A model generated the notes under the pieces. The model was not told the DNA's origin. It worked only from the letters and a program-made list of their open reading frames with translations, and did no database searches. A DNA stretch of 64,000 bases from Isoetes taiwanensis (Eukaryota > Streptophyta > Lycopodiopsida > Isoetales > Isoetaceae): positions 162,096-226,095 of the forward strand of contig JAJEKV010000411.1 in assembly GCA_021234155.1 (NCBI GenBank). The letters are read 5' to 3'. The translations under genes were made by a program, and so were the position numbers. Shown here piece after piece: positions 34,149 to 47,000 of this stretch (its first letter is position 1; every line of letters begins with the position of its first letter).

Positions 34149-35748
34149 TGTTGTGACGTTCCATGTAGTTATACGGTCTATGTCACGTATTTATACGGGA
34201 CACGTACAAATACAAGCACGTCACCACGCTACCATGGGGGTAGGGGAACTTAATTGCAACCTAGGGGGTTACCTTAAAAAGGATTAAATTAGCTATGCTA
34301 ATTTAACACATTAAAAATAATAACCTATAACCTAGGAAATTAGGCTAATTACCATTTGGGAAGGCGCCACCTGCCCCAATCGATTGGGCAGCCTGGGGAT
34401 TGCCAAGTTTGGATGCCAACTTGACCCCTATCCACGGGATTGACTCGAAGATCGACCAAGGAAGGCCGAGGTGGGCCATCAAAGACTGAGAGTCACCATA
34501 GCGGTCGTCCTGTGAAGTGCTGGCTGAATTCTCAACTCCCGGGGAGATGGAGGCCCCATGGAAGCGAGTCCAGCCGGAGGTATTGGGGTGGGTGGTTATG
34601 TGGATTCTAGATAAGCTTGGTTGTGTCCGTTTCTCTGTTCTCTTTGTGATTCAATCATAGAAACTAACCCTTGATTGTATAAGCAAGTTCTCTTTATATT
34701 CAATTACGGTTTCTACTACGAAAGGATGGATTGTTAATTCTTGTTAATCGACTCGAAGCGAGGGGATTACGGGGTAGAGACCTGCCGTAGTGTGTATTGT
34801 AGTATGCTCCTAGAAAATACTGTAGAGTCCTATTAAGTGCGGCTGTGCACAAGAACCCACCGGGTCCTAGATGCTATGGTGCGCTTAGCACCGGACAAGG
34901 AACACAGTGGTGACATGAGGGGTGGGGTCTTGCATGAGCATCAAGGCTCACGAGACTCCCTCACAGTGGGCTAGGCCTAATAGCTTGGGGTCACGTAGAG
35001 GGCGGGTATGGGTCTGACACTCCACGGGTGTAGAGGTGTGATCCGTATGGAGCACCATGCACTTTGAGTAGATTTAGGGTGAGTAAATTAGAGATGCGGA
35101 TGCGGGGGTCATTTGATGCGGCACGTATTCTCTAGCTCACCCATGAAACCACTGTGATTACGGAGGGGCCGCCTCCCACCGCCTCATCGGACCGGCGTCA
35201 TGAACACAGGTAGGCTCGGGGAGGGTGATGCCCCCGAGCTTTGCGTCTCCGGGAAGGCTATAAGGCCATAGCATGAATTGACCCATCCGCAAAGTGTGTG
35301 AGGGGGCGGATGGAGTGGACAACCCTAGCCAATGTTCTATGCCCATAACGCCATGCCAAGACTTCGGTCTGGCGATCTCTTGAGGAGGCCCGGCCGTCGG
35401 TCGATCCTCATGGGAGTCCGAGTAGGGGGTAGAACACAGGGTTTGGGTGTTTTCTTAGGATTAGATGCATATTCTATGCGTTGGTATTTTGGATGGATCG
35501 CCACCCTTACCGTGGTGGTTATTTATGTATATCCGTCTTTGTGTGCTAACCCTTGTATTCATGCTTCGCGACGTAGGAGTCCCATTGAAGGCGTGGGCGA
35601 ATGACCCTTTTGTGTCCTTCTTAGGGCCTCATTTCATAGGTGGCGAAGCAGAGGCGGAGGGCCACGCTCATGGTGAGATGGTCGCCATGGGAGGAAAAAT
35701 CCCCGTATGTATCGTCCAGAGGGTCATTATATATTGCAGGGGCGTCCA
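34149..35748 (+). repeat. Probable 5' LTR of a long-LTR retrotransposon
   Basis: Bounded on the right by a primer binding site and on the left by TGTTGTGACG. At 1.6 kb it would be a long LTR. No 3' partner was found in the window, so the left edge is an estimate. Confidence 0.45.
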
Positions 35749-35751
35749 CGG

Positions 35752-35764
35752 TGGTATCAGAGCC
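35752..35764 (+). other. Primer binding site (tRNA-iMet type)
   Basis: TGGTATCAGAGCC, 3 bases after a ...GTCCA end. Same primer class as the Copia at 8398. Confidence 0.75.
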
Positions 35765-35769
35765 GTGAT

Positions 35770-36370
35770 TTAGGGTTGCTTTCGAAATCATAGCAATCGC
35801 CAAACACTAACTTCGTAGCATGGTAGTTAGGAGGAGGCTAAGTCAATGTGTCGTTAGTTCTCTTTGTTGTTTGGCTTGGTGTTAGGTTAAGTTAAGAAAT
35901 TGTAACTTTAAAGTGGAGGGCCCAAGATTGGAGGCCTAGTAGGTGCGGGGTAGCTCAAATGGCGAAGATGATGGTTCCATTGGATCGGGCGTACTTGAAT
36001 TACCCTAGAGCGATCAACTCTAGGCGAAAAATGGTCAAGGCTGAAAAAAAAAAAAAAAAAAAAAACGAAGCGAACTTCGAGGCCGCTTGCCTTTTTATTA
36101 AACTGCGGATCAAGTTGAAGCGCCCGAGAAATCTTTGTCGGCATTTGGAAACCCGTCGATTCGAGTCAGCGCAGACCCGCGCCAGTCAACTCGGGCGTAG
36201 CTTGCATTCGGCGGCCTTGATCGAGGCGAAGCCCGTATAATGCCGCCATTTTCCGAATGCGTATGGGCGCGTATTTCCAGCCAGTATAATCTTTTTAAAA
36301 ATAAAATTTTGAAGTTAATAAGAAAAATTTTGAAATTTTAAAAGTTAAGTGGCGTTTAGCAAACCATTTC
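35770..36370. other. Leader-like stretch with an A22 run
   Basis: Contains A22 at 36044-36065 and no convincing frame. The A run could mark the tail of a small retroposed insertion, but no upstream boundary is evident. Confidence 0.35.
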
Positions 36371-36515
36371 TTGTCATTTGTTTTTGCTTCCCGCCTCCAA
36401 CCGCTGAGCCGCCCTCGCCATCGCCACCAGAGCCCGGACCTTGCTCCTGCGCCCTTGTGCCTTGTGCATCTTAAGCCCCTTTGCCATCCTCTTAGCCTTG
36501 GCCTTCACTACCCGC

Positions 36516-36940
36516 TATGGCCATTACCAAGAGCGCTCTGGATCCGTCCACCATGAGCATCGAGAGATTTCGCCATGATTGCTAAGCACATGGCTACTGA
36601 CCCGACCCTCATCGACATCTTGTTGGATGAGCTGGTCAACAGGTTTGAGAACAACGATAGGATTCCATATCACATCTATCACTTCTCGGAGCCATTCCTC
36701 ATAAGGCATTTGAACCTACGCCGACTCCCATATACCCTTGTTGAGCGGCGATATGGTGATGATGCTCATCAAATTTTACCCTCGAGCAGGGAAGGCCATA
36801 TGAGGGAGGAGGAAGATGTCGGAGCCGGCCCGGCCGTATTAGGGGTTTTGCGGGGGAGGACCACCAGGAGATTGAAGCGGGCTGACCACGGCAGCGGGGT
36901 AGGAGTACAGGTACCTCGGGGACGGCTTTGCCGTCATTGA
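36516..36940 (+). CDS. Unrecognised frame upstream of the H3-like gene
   Basis: Opens MAITKSALDPSTMSIERFRH (36516), then changes frame to a stretch with DPTLIDILLDELVNRFENND and IPYHIYHFSEPFLIRHLNL, ending in an Arg/Gly-rich tail. I do not recognise a family. It could be a gag-like protein of the element whose LTR lies at 34.1 kb, or the N-terminal part of the gene carrying the H3-like domain. Confidence 0.35.
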
Positions 36941-37420
36941 TGGAGAAGCCATTGAGGTTCCCCATATCGGCATGAGGGTTCCAACAGCTTTGTATGGGGA
37001 GAAATCCTCGACATCAGCATAGACTATCGGACAACTATTGGGATAGATATGGGTCGCGGCCACCACAACGGTACCCATGGCCGAACTTAATGGCCGCGTC
37101 AGCCCGGCTTTTTGCTCAGATCCAAGAAGACACGAGGAGAGCTGGGAAGAGCGGGAGAAGATTGAGCAAGATGAGCGGAACCGACAAGACCGGTAGGGGA
37201 CCCGTAAGAGGGAGGTGCATCCGGGAGTGGCCCAAACCAAAACCCGTAGTTAAGCTCGGAGGAAGGAGTCGCCCATAAGCCCGGCAGTCAATACAAGGAT
37301 AAGTTAAGGACCGGGGCTTTTGGAAAGAAGACCAGCTTCCGAGGAGGCGCGGCCAGTGGACAACTCGGCCGGTTCTTTGGGGCTAAGACGGTGCCAACAT
37401 CGTCGGGACACGGGGCACAA

Positions 37421-37730
37421 ATGGTGAAGCCTCATCGGTTCGGACCGGTATCGTAGCATTGCGGGAGATCCGCAAAATTTGAAGTCCACGGACCTTCCGA
37501 TTAGGGAAGTTACCTTTCGTGAGGTTGGTACGGGAGATCGCATGGCCAGTTCAAGACCGATCTCCGTTTCCCTGCACCTTTGCAATTTTGGCGCCTCCAA
37601 GAGGTGCTTTGAAGCCTACTTGGTGGGCACTTTTGGTGACGCCAACCTTGGCGCTATTCACGCAAAGAGGGTCACCATAATGCCTAAGGATCTAGCCCTC
37701 GCCCGTAGGATACGGGGGGAGCAACCTTAG
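37421..37730 (+). pseudogene. Histone H3-like gene (histone-fold region), frame broken
   Basis: Three collinear pieces in different frames match histone H3: VKPHRF (37424), VALREIRK (about 37452) and [12 protein letters not shown] (37482), then FKTDLRF-like bases, and [20 protein letters not shown] with [18 protein letters not shown] to the stop at 37728. Histone H3 forms the nucleosome core with H4. The H3 tail (ARTKQTARKS...) is not recognisable upstream. Breaks coincide with expected CAG sites (AAATTT-GAAG lacks CA; CGGACCGG is one base short), so they may be sequencing errors. A possible 3' end with AATAAA-like TTTAATAAAG follows at 37779. Confidence 0.75.
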
Positions 37731-39370
37731 CCTACTTGCGGGCATCCGCATTTGTACATTTTTTTTTTTTGTAATATTTAATAAAGAGGCTTTTATTTTG
37801 AATTAAAAGTTTAATGGTTTCCATGTTAAATTTAAAATAAAATGCTGACGTCAGCTTTAATAAAAGGGTTTAAAAGGGGACTTTTAGGGTTATTTTAAAC
37901 GTTTCTTTTCCTCTCTCCTTTCTTCTAACGCCATTTTGCCGCCACGACCTTGCCTTTGGTACCATGATGGAGAGAAATGGGATCAGTTCCCCGCCGACTG
38001 CTGCAGCCTTTACTATGCCAACGATAGACCTCCTCACCGGTATGCAGCGGCATCCCAGGATACTGACGGATTCCTTTGATTTTACATGGAGGACATGCTT
38101 CCTCCTGTATTCCTCCAGGGGATCCTCCCCCACTTGTATTTGGGCGGGAGATAGTTCTGCTAGATGTTAGGCGGGACACACATGCTTATGGCGCCACGAA
38201 GGGGAAACTTCGATGGGGTAAACACCTACCGGTGGTCCAAAGATCGGGGGCAGCGATATCCGGAAGCTACTTTCACCCTAGCCATCCTCATGGACCAATA
38301 CGTTGAGGATGAAACCTTACCGCCGAGAGAAGGGCAACCGGGAATCCTCCGGAGGAGGGGGATGCGAAGCATATAGGAATGGGCGACTTTGCGTTGGAAG
38401 AGCTAGCGGAGGAGCTACCACCGGCGCCCGTGACCAATCTATAGGCTTGTCGGGGGTTAGAGCGGCCTTCAGTTTATTTATCACCAAGGCGGGAATACCT
38501 TCTCTTGGATGATATTATCCGGGCATTATCGCGTGGTGGCGGTTCAGCCTTAAGCGCAAAGACCATGTACTTTACGAGCTTGCGCGGAGTATTGTATGGA
38601 TGATTTCATCGACTTCACTTCTACCGAAGCTTCCTCCTCGAGGTGCAAACGGTGCCGGTTCCGCCGGGAGACCCTAGAGCGTGCGGAGACTCTACTACGT
38701 CTTAGCGACTTCGTGATGCAGGAACCGGCCAAGTAACCCGCACGGATGCCTTCGCGGCTATGGGACCTCACGCCCCAAACATTAATATGGTTGAGGTTCC
38801 TCCAGGCTTCGAGATGATGAGGGTGAAGATTTATATCATAACCTGCAAGCACAAGAAGGAGGAGCAACGGGTGAGCTCAAAGAGCAAGAAGTCCCCATGG
38901 ACTTGGAAAGGAAGTGGCCGTGATCGAGACTTCCAAGGGAAAGTCTTCCGGGTAACCACCTTACCGTTTCTTCTTGTCGGCCTTCAAATCACGGACAAGT
39001 CCTCTTCATAGCCCGAGATCTAGGGCCGAGGTCAAGCTTCATGGTGGGCCCTCCGTGCACTCTCTACACCGGCCGCCCCAGAAGCTTCCCTATCGTGACG
39101 TTTACTTATGTACTCGTACGACGGGATCTTGCCCTTACGGCCTTGGGTCAGGATATTGCGCCTTGGATGGGAATGAAGCTCCTCACAGCAGCCCCATTGG
39201 CCGTTGCCTATCCACCGGAGGTTGCATCCATTGCGTTGCGCCACAAGAGACCCAGGGTAACTCTTTGAGACAACCGCCTCCACCACCTCCTAGGGCTAAG
39301 GATAAAGAGGCAGGGCCTAGTTCTTAGACTAAATTTTGATATGCAAATTTTGTTTATATATACATATATA
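37731..39370 (+). other. Unrecognised region with short frames
   Basis: A 5'-UTR-like CT-rich leader (37900-37925) precedes ATGATGGAGAGAAATGG (37963), which opens a 68-codon frame. Others follow at 38164 and 38760. None shows a domain. Frames change often, as in the H3-like gene, so one longer gene broken by errors is possible. It ends in a TA-rich run (39354-39379) abutting the tandem array. Confidence 0.35.
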
Positions 39371-39377
39371 TATATAT

Positions 39378-42300
39378 AAACCAGCCTAGCCAAAACCTTA
39401 AGTTTCAACTAGACATCCAAGAAGCCCTAGACTAACTAATTAGGACAACTGGATTTATTGGATCCTAAACAGGAAAGCCTTAGAGATCATGGGACCATCA
39501 TAAAATACAATACATTGTGCCCAATAATAGATCGATTATTCTTTTAACAGAGATCACAATGTAAATATACTACTCAGATTAACCTAACCCAGGCTTTACT
39601 ATACAAAACATTCAAGTAGCAATGATTAGGAACAGCTAAAATAATTGGACCAAATCCATGCAACAACCACTCTTAGTTCACTTAAAAGATGCACTCATAT
39701 ATTAAGCCTTCAAGCAATATTGGAGGTAATAAGTCGTGAGCAAAACTCATAGCAAATGAGATTTAGTTAAAATAAATTGCAAACATCAAACTTAATGATG
39801 CACAACAAAGCGGACAAATAACTTAGATGGCATGCCGATAAATATCAAATAATATGGACCACGAGGATACTTTACATAGGAAAAACATGATATTTTACAA
39901 AGGAAAAAACAGAAAGATGAGAAAACAATGATAGCCATTAGTCTTGATTTCCACGCATTATCATGCGCATCTGGACACTATTTTTCTTCCAAAGACATGA
40001 AATATTGAGACATATTTTTGGTCTATCCAAGGTACATCGAATGAGAACCAAAATTTTATTCAATAATCATATACAAAGGCAACAAAAGCGAGAATAGAAA
40101 ACAAGTGATAACAATAGTGACTCGTTTTCAACTTCGAGGATGTACTTTGCAAGTAGAAAGTTAATTACCACATGTCGTACAAAAATTTCCAACGCTCAAA
40201 GCGCATCGCTAACTCACCAAATTGAGGTAAACCCGTAAAACAAGATTAAAGTTGTGCTCATAAGCTTGAAGAATGAACTGTAAGCATACCAAATCCATTA
40301 ATGCATGGGAGAGTTGTAGTTCGGTTACTGCAAACAAAAATGCACTTGTTAGCCTAAGAAGGGTAAAATGCATATGCTAGCAGGTAAGCAATGAACCACC
40401 TTGGCCTTTCGGCCTTTACCCACAAATTAATAGAAATTACAGTAAAAAATCGTCATAATTTAATGATAATTTAACTCAAATTACATTTGAACAATAAACC
40501 AAAATAATGTAATTAAAAGAATGCTGAAGATCGAATGCCCATTGAGGTTGTATGCTAGATAAAGGAAGACATATCGGATAATTAAGCGGATGGTTCTTGA
40601 GAAAAAATGTAACCATAAAGTCATATATCGTGGAAATTCCAGCCCAAACTAATATTCCTAAGGACGGGTTCTAATTCGGTGATGGCACAACCCTAGCTAA
40701 TAAACCAATAAATCGAGGAGAACTAGAGTAAAAATCATAAACCAAAGGGGTGGCACTCCACTTAAGCGGTTGGGTGAACTGGGGTGGAACTACAGGCCAT
40801 GTTAAGTAAAATATTGAGAAACTAGTCGAAGCAGAACCATAGCAGATCAGAGACCAAAAAGCACATAAGTCTGACTTAAAAATGCAATGTACAGTTTAAG
40901 ATTCAAGGCCAACATAAAATACTAGAGATGGTTATAATGTGAAGGAAATCAAGACATTTATGGATCATAAAGAGCAAGATTATCGATACCAATCGGTTAA
41001 ACAGAAATGCCCATATATCATATTCTTTGGAGCTAGCACATGCACAATGTTATGGATTAAGCGGATGCAACATCTTTGAAAACATATTAAACCATGGCAG
41101 ATAAAGATGTAATACCAGACAATAAAAGCAGGCCTAAGGGGCCAATCCCAGAATAAGACTAACACTACTAGGCTCAAAGATCTAAGCATGATTATATGAT
41201 ACAAATCATTTAAACAGGAAATGCCCATATACCATATTCTTTGGAGCTAGCACATGCAAAATGTTATGGATTAGCAGATGCATCATCTTTGAAAACCCAT
41301 TAAACCATGGAGATAAAGATGTAATACCCGGACTATAGAAGCATAGGACTAAAGGGGGGAAACAAATGCGAGGATAGTTAGTAATCCAATATACAAAACC
41401 TTGGTCAATCTTATGCCCTCAAAGATATAAACACAAGATATCTAGATAATTAAAGGAAACTACAAGGGTGCAACAAATAGTGGATAAGAGAAAAAGCTCA
41501 ATAAATACTCTTTGGAAATGTATAAAGTGAACATCATCAGCCCAAAAACATGTGGATTACAAGGAGAACATGGAAATCGAAGTTAAATGGGTAGGAAACC
41601 CTTGAAATTAAATGGAGAAGGAAAACGAAATTAAATGGAGATATAAATCTTTGGAAACAGGGCATTTAAGCAAATTTATTCCGAACAAAACCAGCAATGT
41701 CAGGGAAGGAAACCATAACTAAAACAGGCCTAGCTTATGCATAAAGAGTATATCTTTGCTATAAACCTTAATAACCCAAAAATTTGGAAAGTAGAAAATC
41801 GATTCAATAGTAGTGGTGTAAGAATTTAAATTCTAAATATAAAGGGAGACTGATTTGTTTTGTATGTCTCCTCGAATCGTCATCTTCAATGGAATTGGAT
41901 AAGGCCACAATATCTAAGTTGCGATAGATGCCTCCACACCCTTTGAAATCTTGCGCCCTCGGGCCTTTATTATGAAGCCCTCGGGCTGCCATCTTTGCTC
42001 ATGGATCAAATGCAATATAGAAAGGGAGAAATACCATATTTATAGATACATCCGCCCTAATGCGGTCGCATTGCTTAGAACTAAGCTAATAAAATGTGCT
42101 TATTACTTAATCAGAAAGATTAAAGTGATGCTGGAGTCTAGTTACCTGTACCGGTCAGTATCAATCCGTCAGCATGATATTTTAGTCCGAATCGTATCAG
42201 AGCGTGGACACATCAGCAAAAGGTGGATGAAAGCTATGCCACAATCCAGAGTCTTCTACGTGGCCGTAGAATAAATCTCATACTTAGGTTTCTGTTAGTA

Positions 42301-44066
42301 AGTTAGGGTTTCGTCCCCAACAAACATAGATAAAAATTGCAATATTTTGTTGAAGTTCGCAAGCTGTGTAAAATACTACACCATAATGGTTACGACCCAA
42401 TATTTAACTTTACATCTTACCATGGTTAGAGCCAAGTCTGAGTATAATTGCAATACACCAAGTATTGTACCACCCATGCATGATAGCACATACATTTAGA
42501 TACATACAAAATACCAATGCAATCAAAATAAACCCACATAAACTCCTGCAACGAATGCCATATGCAGCCATGCAACCATAAGATATACAGTGGATGCGAG
42601 GGGCTTTAGAAGATGTAGCAAAAGCTATTGAACGGCCATCAAGCAATGTCCAATGTTACCTAAGTTACTGCATAATTCTTAACTGACTTGAGTGCGCCCT
42701 TGTGCACATAATCTATCTATTTGAAGGCTACAGATCTTAACATGCGCACTTGGCCCAATATATCCCAATAACTTGGTAAACTTCAGTAAGATCAGAAAAT
42801 ACAATTATTACCCCGCCTCTAGTTCCCAATAGAATCATGCTCCAAAAAAAACCGAATCTCATCTTTCCAAAATAACATGCTGAATTTAATGTTAGAATCC
42901 AAGTTGGTCAGATGTAACAAAATGCACAGGAACACCGTGTGAGTAATTATACCTAATGGATGCAACACAGCAACTGTAAGGTGCCAATCAATACCAGGAT
43001 AAAACATCTATAAGCAAATATCCGAACAGAAATAATGTCACTAATTCACAACCATTTTGTAGCACATCCCAAGCTCTAAGACAATAGAAGGGGGAATAGA
43101 ATACTAGTACTCCAATATGAGGGAAAACACTTGTACCATTATACACTAGCTTGAACAAACATCAATCACTAGTAAAGGGAGTATGAGCCGAGGGCCATGT
43201 TTCAATTTGAGCAGATGACTACTAGGTGTATGGGAACCCTATGCCACAAATATAGAGGAAATTAAGGTAAATGCATCACCATATTTGTTAAATATTAGGC
43301 AAAATTAAGAGCTAACCTTAGCACTAAACTTAGCTTATATTTATATATGCCTCCCTCCTGCCGGAAGGCAGAGATAGGTCCCATATAATGCATAAGGACG
43401 GGAGGGTCCCTATGCCATAGGGACCCCCCTGCCAACTAATTCAAAACAAAACCAAATATTACGCAAAGTAAATTACCAGATTATGTAAAGCTCGAATTTT
43501 TCCATGAAAGATCTTGAGAACTTTTGCCACATATCCTCCTTCGAAGATATTTTTGTTTTAGTGAGTTCAAAGCATTTCAATCCCCAAAGAATTTTGGCAT
43601 AAAGTGTGTAGTAGAGATATTTGGGAAATAACCCAGTAAATTTGGATTTGGCACTGTGGCCAGAGTAAATTTATGCACAATGTAGATAAACAGCACATGA
43701 TAATAATCCTTATTTTTTACTTTTATAGTTATATTGAATCCAAAAATGTTGCAAAACAATATGGTAGAGGTCTCACCTTTCATCGGCTTGTAGGCGGATC
43801 TATCTTTGAGAGAAGGCCATTAAAGATTTTGGATAAATCTCAGTAGAAATAGGCACAAGAGCAAGATTCATTCCATTGTATACCAGCGGCCTTAGCCTCC
43901 ACAACAGAAGTATACTTGTGAATGTTTTCTTCCTACAAGACAAATAGGAAGTAAGAAACAAGTTCAACCAAGATATTAAATCAATACAATAAAATTATAG
44001 TAAGTCCCAATGATCCCCAAAGCTCACACTTAGGTAAACCCCGGTGATCCAAAGTGGGGAATATAT
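39378..44066. repeat. Tandem unit 1
   Basis: Preceded by a (TA)n run, the likely left border of the array. Contains a minus-strand 78-codon frame (42410-42646) that recurs in all units, which is expected from recent duplication and is not evidence of coding. Confidence 0.9.
40985..41370. repeat. 213-bp direct duplication inside the tandem unit
   Basis: GAAATGCCCATAT...GGAGCTAGCACATGCA...AACCATGG...GATGTAATACC occurs twice, 213 bp apart (40998 and 41211). The same pair is present in units 2 (about 45687 and 45900) and 3 (about 50375 and 50587), so it predates the large duplication. Confidence 0.85.
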
Positions 44067-47000
44067 AAACCCACCTAGCCAAAACCTTAAGTTTCAACTA
44101 GACATCCAAGAAGCCCTAGACTAACTAATTAGGACAACTGGATTTATTGGATCCTAAACAGGAAAGCCTTAGAGATCATGGGACCATCATAAAATACAAT
44201 ACATTGTGCCCAATAATAGATCGATTATTCTTTTAACAGAGATCACAATGTAAATATACTACTCAGATTAACCTAACCCAGGCTTTACTATACGAAACAT
44301 TCAAGTAGCAATGATTTGGAACAGCTAAAAAATTGGACCAAATCCATGCAACAACCACTCTTAGTTCACATTAAAGATGCACTGATATATTAAGCCTTCA
44401 AGCAATATTTTCAGTAATAAGCTGAGCAAAACTCATAGCAAATGAGACTTAGTTAAAATAAATTGCAAACATCAAACTTAATGATGCACAACAAAGCAGA
44501 CAAATAACTTAGAGGGCATGCCGATAAATATCAAATAATATGGACCTGAGAATACTTTACATAGGAAAAACATGATATTTTACAAAAGGAAAAAACAGAA
44601 AGATGAGAAAACAATGATAGCCATTAGTCTTGATTTCCACGTATACAGATGCAGATGCAGACACTATTTTTCTTCCAAAGACATGAAATATTGAGACATA
44701 TTTTTGGTCTATCCAAGGTACATCAAAATGAGAACCAAAATTTTATTCAATAATCATATACAAAGGCAACAAAAGCGAGAATAGAAAACAAGTGATAACA
44801 ATAGTGACTCCGGTTTTCAACTCGAGGAGGATGTATTGCAAGTAGAAAGTTAATTACCACATGTCATTACAAAAATTCTGCTTTGCTCAAAGCGTAATCG
44901 CTAACTCACCAAATTGAGGTAAACCAGAAACAAGATTAAAGTTGTGTTCATAAGCTTGAAGAATGAATCCGTAAGCATACCAAATCCACAATGCATGGGA
45001 GAAGGTAGTTCGGTTACCTGCAGCAAAAATGCACTTGTTAGCCTAAGAAGGGTAAAATGCATATGCTAGCAGGTAAGCAATGAACCACCTTGGCCTTTCG
45101 ACCCTTACCCACAAATTAATAGAAATTACAGAAAAAATCGTCATAATTTAATGATAATTTAACTCAAATTACATTTGAACAATAAACCAAAATAATGAGA
45201 ATTAAAAGAATCTTTGAAGATCGAATGCCCATTGAGGTTGTATGCTAGATAAAGGAAGACATATCAGATAATTAAGCGGATGGTTTGAAAAAATGTAACC
45301 ATAAAGTCATATATCGGGGAAATTCCAGCCCAAACTAATATTCCTAAGGGACGGGTTCTAATTGATGGCACAACCCTAGCTAATAAACCAATAAATCGAG
45401 AGAACTAGAGTAAAATCATAAACCAAAGGGTGGCACTCCCAAAGCGGTGGTTGGGTGAACTGGGTGGAACTCTGAGGCCATGTTAAGTAAAATATTGAGA
45501 AACTAGCGAAGCGAGAACCATAGCGAATCGAGACCAAAAAGCACATAAGTCTGACTTAAAAATGCAATGTACAGTTTAAGATTCAAGGCCAACATAAACA
45601 GTCAGCTAGAGATGGTTATAATGTGAAGGAAATCGGTACATTTATGGATCATAAAGAGCAAGATTATCCGATACCAATCGGTTAAGCGGGAAATGCCCAT
45701 ATATCATATTCTTTGGAGCTAGCACATGCACAATGTTATGGATTAAGCGGATGCAACATCTTTGAAAACATATTAAACCATGGCGGATAAAGATGTAATA
45801 CCAGACAATAAAAGCAGGCCTAAGGGGCCAATCCCAGAATAAGACTAACACTACTAGGCTCAAAGATCTAAGCATGATTATATGATACAAATCATTTAAA
45901 CAGGAAATGCCCATATACCATATTGCTGGAGCTAGCACATGCAAAATGTTATGGATTAAGCAGATGCATCATGCTGAAAACCCATTAAACCATGGCAGAT
46001 AAAGATGTAATACCCAGACTATAGAAGCATAGGACTAAAGGGGGAAACAAATGCAGATAGTTAGTAATCCAATATACAAAACCTTGGTCAATCTTATGCC
46101 CTCAGCATATAAACACAAGATATCTAGATAATTAAGGAAACTACAAGGGTGCAACAAATAGTGGATAAGAGAAAAAGCTCAATAAATACTACTGGAAATG
46201 TATAAAGTGAACATCATCAGCCCAAAAACATGTGGATTACAAGGAGAACATGGAAATCGAAGTTAAATGGAGTAGGAAACCCTTGAAATTAAATGGAGAA
46301 GGAAAACGAAATTAAATGGAGATATAAATGCTGGAAACAGGCATTTAAGCAAATTTATTCTGAACAAAACCAGCAATACAGGGAATAGAGGAAACCATAA
46401 CTAAAAACAGGCCCTAGCTTATGCATAAAGAGTATATCTTGCTATAAACCTTAATAACCCGACCAAATTTGGAAAGTAGAAAATCGATTCAATAGTAGTG
46501 GTGTAAGAATTTAAATTCTAAATATAAAGGGAGACTGATTTGGTTTGTATGTCTCCTCGAGAATCGTCATCTTCAATGGAATTGGATAAGGCCACAATAT
46601 CTAAGTTGCCCGTTAGATGCCTCCACACCCTTTGAAATCTTCTGCCCTCGGGGCCTTTATTATGAGCCCTCGGGCACTGCCATCTTTGCTCATGGATCAA
46701 ATGCAATATAGAAAGGAGAAATACCATATTTATAGATCTGTCACCTGCCCTAATGCCGGTCGCATTGCTTAGAACTAAGCTAATAAAATGTGCTTATTAC
46801 TTAATCGAGAAAGATTAAAGTGATCTGGAGTCTAGTTACATGCAGGTCGATTATCAATCCGTCGACATGATATTATAGTCCAGAATCGTATCGAGGCGTG
46901 GACACATCAGCAAAAGGTGGATGAGAGCTATGCCACAATCGAGTCTTTCTGGCCGGTAGGAATGCGTCTCATACTTAGGTTTACATTAGTAAGTTAGGGT

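Noticed and set aside
36044..36065. A22 run as a LINE poly(A) tail
   Set aside because: No LINE coding sequence precedes it and no flanking duplication is seen.
42410..42646. 78-codon minus-strand frame conserved in all three tandem units
   Set aside because: Conservation follows from recent duplication of the whole unit; synonymous and non-synonymous sites cannot be told apart, and there is no domain.
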